This document shows positions 15,601 to 15,642 of a DNA stretch of 15,642 nt, one piece after another. The notes beneath the pieces were generated by a model, which saw only the letters and a program-made list of their open reading frames with translations, ran no database searches and had not been told where the DNA came from. Source of the stretch: JBKHBQ01 sp046542305. GTDB lineage: Bacteria; Bacteroidota; Bacteroidia; Bacteroidales; 4484-276. Within the stretch, counting starts at the first letter, position 1. The number at the start of each line of letters is the position of its first letter. The stretch is from NCBI GenBank assembly GCA_046542305.1, contig JBKHBQ010000067.1, positions 1 through 15,642 on the forward strand, written 5' to 3'. Both the position numbers and the translations under genes were made by a program.

Positions 15601-15642
15601 CAGGGATCCTGTGCAACGGCCGTAAGGCAGATCTCCACGCTA
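9678..15642 (-). CDS. Giant T9SS-secreted repeat protein (PKD-like repeats, Ig-like domain, T9SS tail); 5' end outside window
   Basis: The frame is open from the right edge to TAA at 9678-9680, about 1988 residues. A GTG at 15638 lies inside a repeat (VEICLTA) and is not the start. Numbering from that codon, residues 1-25 end a partial repeat, 26-1523 hold 17 complete repeats of mostly 87 residues, 1524-1607 an Ig-like domain (VGATVQFFVAA, then GNYHCVVYNDCGS), 1608-1907 a module shared with the M28 peptidase, and 1908-1986 a type A T9SS sorting domain (ISIFPNPTEGLVNISG to the C-terminus). Repeats of this kind are common in large surface or extracellular proteins of Bacteroidota and are probably beta-sandwiches. 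A stalk or adhesin is the likeliest role; no catalytic motif is seen. The N-terminal, possibly functional, part is missing. It is the leftmost gene of its unit here, with its own terminator. Confidence 0.93.
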   Translation of the reverse strand, partial: SVEICLTAVAQDPCADVTDCITITLLPSAFANVGDDISICESETVQLNATATNYAGLEWQTNGDGIFDDPAILNPVYTPGTDDISNGNVKLTLTVSSLNGCNDAQDDLILTIDAQPTAFAGEDASLCEPEELILNGWAEKHTSVLWSSSGTGTFADAGALQTAYLPSPEDISNGTVEICLTAIGNTYCEDFTDCLTVTLYPMPYVEAGDNIQICETGMASLTADADNYQSLLWSTSGDGTFDDPAALSASYTPGIQDIESGEVILTLTASGVEGCNDMTDALVLAIERSPEAFAGEDRTICTNELLQLEAVATGYASVTWSTSGDGSFDDPSALSPVYTPGSEDLANGTFEICLTAHAFGLCNDAEDCLQVALQEGPSADAGEDATICEDDVYLLGGAASSFESVVWITTGDGDFSDPTDLHAVYTPGTDDLLHGEAILCPTANGLNNCGVSEDCMTLTFQAHPVVMAGDDITTCETNPVYLNGLAENHSNLLWSTMGDGSFDDASLSNAVYTPGAEDILNGTVELCLTAEGLFGCDPETDCLIMQLQPAPAAFAGDNLTICETEFVPLSGEATNFQSVKWITSGDGTFDNINELVTVYNPGPGDLDNGSAELCLTAFGLSDCDDAADCLAVEFQPLPEVMAGNDLTICETDIPELSGTASAYAEVLWTTTGDGTFADAGSLLTSYTPGAGDIAAGQAEICLNATGLNGCASQEDCLILFINPLPVAFAGNDKTVCEGQNVTLNGTAQHYDHVQWTTSGDGTFTGSNALQTTYIPGPEDEASGSAEICLTATGAGICEDITDCMQLTIQPGPEASAGDDITICETQNVQLNGTAQNHLSVFWTSSGTGGFSNPQSLNPLYMPSTADIQNGSVELCLKANGVNGCGNVTDCLVVTIHQTPEIFAGEDMTICENQIPDLSGTAENYGSIQWTTTGDGSFGDAFSLNTSYTPGPDDLLMQEAEICLTATGLGNCAGANDCFTLSIQSAPAVDLGTGFSVCQSGIIPLDAMAENYESLLWTTSGDGYFADPALLNAEYLPGPQDIQNGSTEVCLTAYGLNGCGEVTACMLITYVPEPIAFAGSDASILQGEAFLTDEAEASYHADVMWQTSGTGYFENSGDLLSTYYPSNADIAAGEIVLTLTANPIDPCTVAATDELVLTIYITGCLNAEANAGEDYSVCSDQEIYLEQAAAFFYESLLWTTSGDGIFNDSGMLNATYIPGPGDLAGGSVTLCLKAFAEGICLDDTDCVEVLFQAAPEAFAGSDNTIPKYEPYNLGEAWAENHGLIQWYTTNGTGSFSNENVVNPVYQPGPSDWLQGYVELGMVAAPINPCELSAEDQLVVSFIDECMDAMIDAGSDTLMICDFDSTIDIAASAAYYSGISWTTGGDGYFSHPNSLNTKYTLGPDDKANGEVMLYVSAIGFSSCSSATDSVLVAPQFIPEVFAGNDLTVCEGETVMLEDAQAQYYSILQWTSSGDGSFSDPGSLITEYTPGPQDFENGLAELTLTVESYPPCQIIGASSLMLNIDKLPEIVQDIEDIQVPVGATVQFFVAAVDGKNYQWYGPNGMIPGADDPVYLIPGAEFNHIGNYHCVVYNDCGSVTSSTAMLTVYEHQIVEIPAGWSGISSWIDPYNTSVASIFEEVEDELSLVSNFQGIYHPGIGLNTLIIWDSQQGYQTKFRNPVSLEVKGLTSTDRSVEIDAGWNYLAVISECPVNIADIFGGNPHVQIIKEIAGNGVYWPINNINTIGELIPGKAYFLRSAQAFTATYPECTGKGGFIANPTKPENKTSWNNVHNTPASHVVAIDESLMQKLQPGNVIGAFTTDGFCAGMIEIGGNGNVLTLYGDDPLTDATDGFTENEAITFRVFDVQTGVEKALNVRFDSSYPNADGMYFTNGLSGIHADGITHISAEMDLAPISIFPNPTEGLVNISGLGCHSYIEVFSADGQLLYQTEYHPAHNGYGLFSIDLGDLPTGVLYMRITNETSITTQKIIMK
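9918..10817 (-). repeat. Shared C-terminal module, copy 2 (in the giant repeat protein)
   Basis: These 300 residues align along their length with the module in the M28 peptidase. Half A opens EIPAGWSGISSWIDP, half B opens EIDAGWNYLAVIS and contains VQIIKEIAGNGVYWP, then NNINTIGELIPGKAYFL. The third part has ASHVVAI, NVIGAFTTDGFCAG and DDPLTDATDGFTENEAITF. The two copies are clearly related but well diverged, so this is not a recent DNA duplication. An extra stretch of about 30 residues after half B (PECTGKGGF onward) differs from the peptidase copy. Confidence 0.85.
11070..15563 (-). repeat. Array of 17 tandem ~87-residue (261-bp) coding repeats
   Basis: Each unit follows P-x-x-x-A-G-x-D-x-x-[IV]-C-E near its start, W-x-x-x-G-[DT]-G-x-F at positions 31-39, Y-x-P-G at 49-52, D-[IL]-x-x-G at 55-59, then x-C-L-T-A at 63-67, a cysteine at 73 and D-C at 78-79. 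In protein order, repeats 2-12 are all 87 residues; repeat 1 is 89, and repeats 13-17 are 90, 91, 89, 93 and 89. Units have diverged well apart, with no identical neighbours, so there is no sign of recent expansion. A further partial unit runs off the right edge. The repeats resemble PKD-like or Ig-like beta-sandwich domains of Bacteroidota surface proteins, but I cannot assign a named family with certainty. Confidence 0.93.

Noticed and set aside
15636..15638. GTG as the start of the giant protein
   Set aside because: It codes for the valine of a repeat's VEICLTA segment, and the frame stays open upstream to the window edge.
1..15642. tRNA, rRNA, insertion sequences, integrase or attachment sites
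   Set aside because: No cloverleaf-like sequence with a TTCRA loop, no transposase or integrase frame, and no flanking repeats were seen by eye.

Overview
The window looks like chromosomal DNA of a Bacteroidota bacterium, probably Bacteroidales-like; the exact lineage cannot be fixed from here. The evidence is two proteins with type IX secretion (T9SS) type A C-terminal sorting domains, a TonB-dependent receptor with the carboxypeptidase-regulatory-like N-terminal domain typical of this phylum, A-rich leaders without Shine-Dalgarno sequences, and TAnnTTTG-type -7 promoter elements.

Layout. At 1-279 (+) is the 3' end of a cyclophilin-type prolyl isomerase gene. It is followed by pheS (313-1353, +) with a strong terminator. 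A small NTF2/SnoaL-like lipoprotein (1445-1942, -) faces pheS. The 690-bp gap 1943-2632 has no convincing protein gene but is not empty: it carries two long hairpins and a clear plus-strand intrinsic terminator, suggesting an unannotated small RNA. A TonB-dependent receptor (2633-4948, -) is divergent from a 1042-aa secreted M28 zinc peptidase (5272-8400, +). The peptidase converges, over a bidirectional terminator, on a lipoprotein alpha/beta hydrolase of the proline-iminopeptidase type (8484-9437, -). The last 6 kb (9678-15642, -) is the C-terminal part of a giant T9SS-exported repeat protein whose start lies beyond the window.

How the genes may work together. The middle of the window reads as a cell-surface set: an extracellular M28 peptidase, a lipid-anchored S33-type hydrolase and an outer-membrane receptor. 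A role in breaking down and taking up peptides is a reasonable guess but not proven. The giant protein has 17 complete repeats of about 87 residues with a W-x-x-x-G-[DT]-G-x-F core, then an Ig-like domain, a roughly 300-residue module and the T9SS tail.

The most interesting signals are: (1) the roughly 300-residue C-terminal module shared by the M28 peptidase and the giant protein, itself made of two similar ~70-residue halves plus a third domain; (2) the pairwise gain and loss of cysteines across the giant repeat array, including apparent relocation of one cysteine partner in two repeats; and (3) the candidate structured RNA at about 2332-2551.
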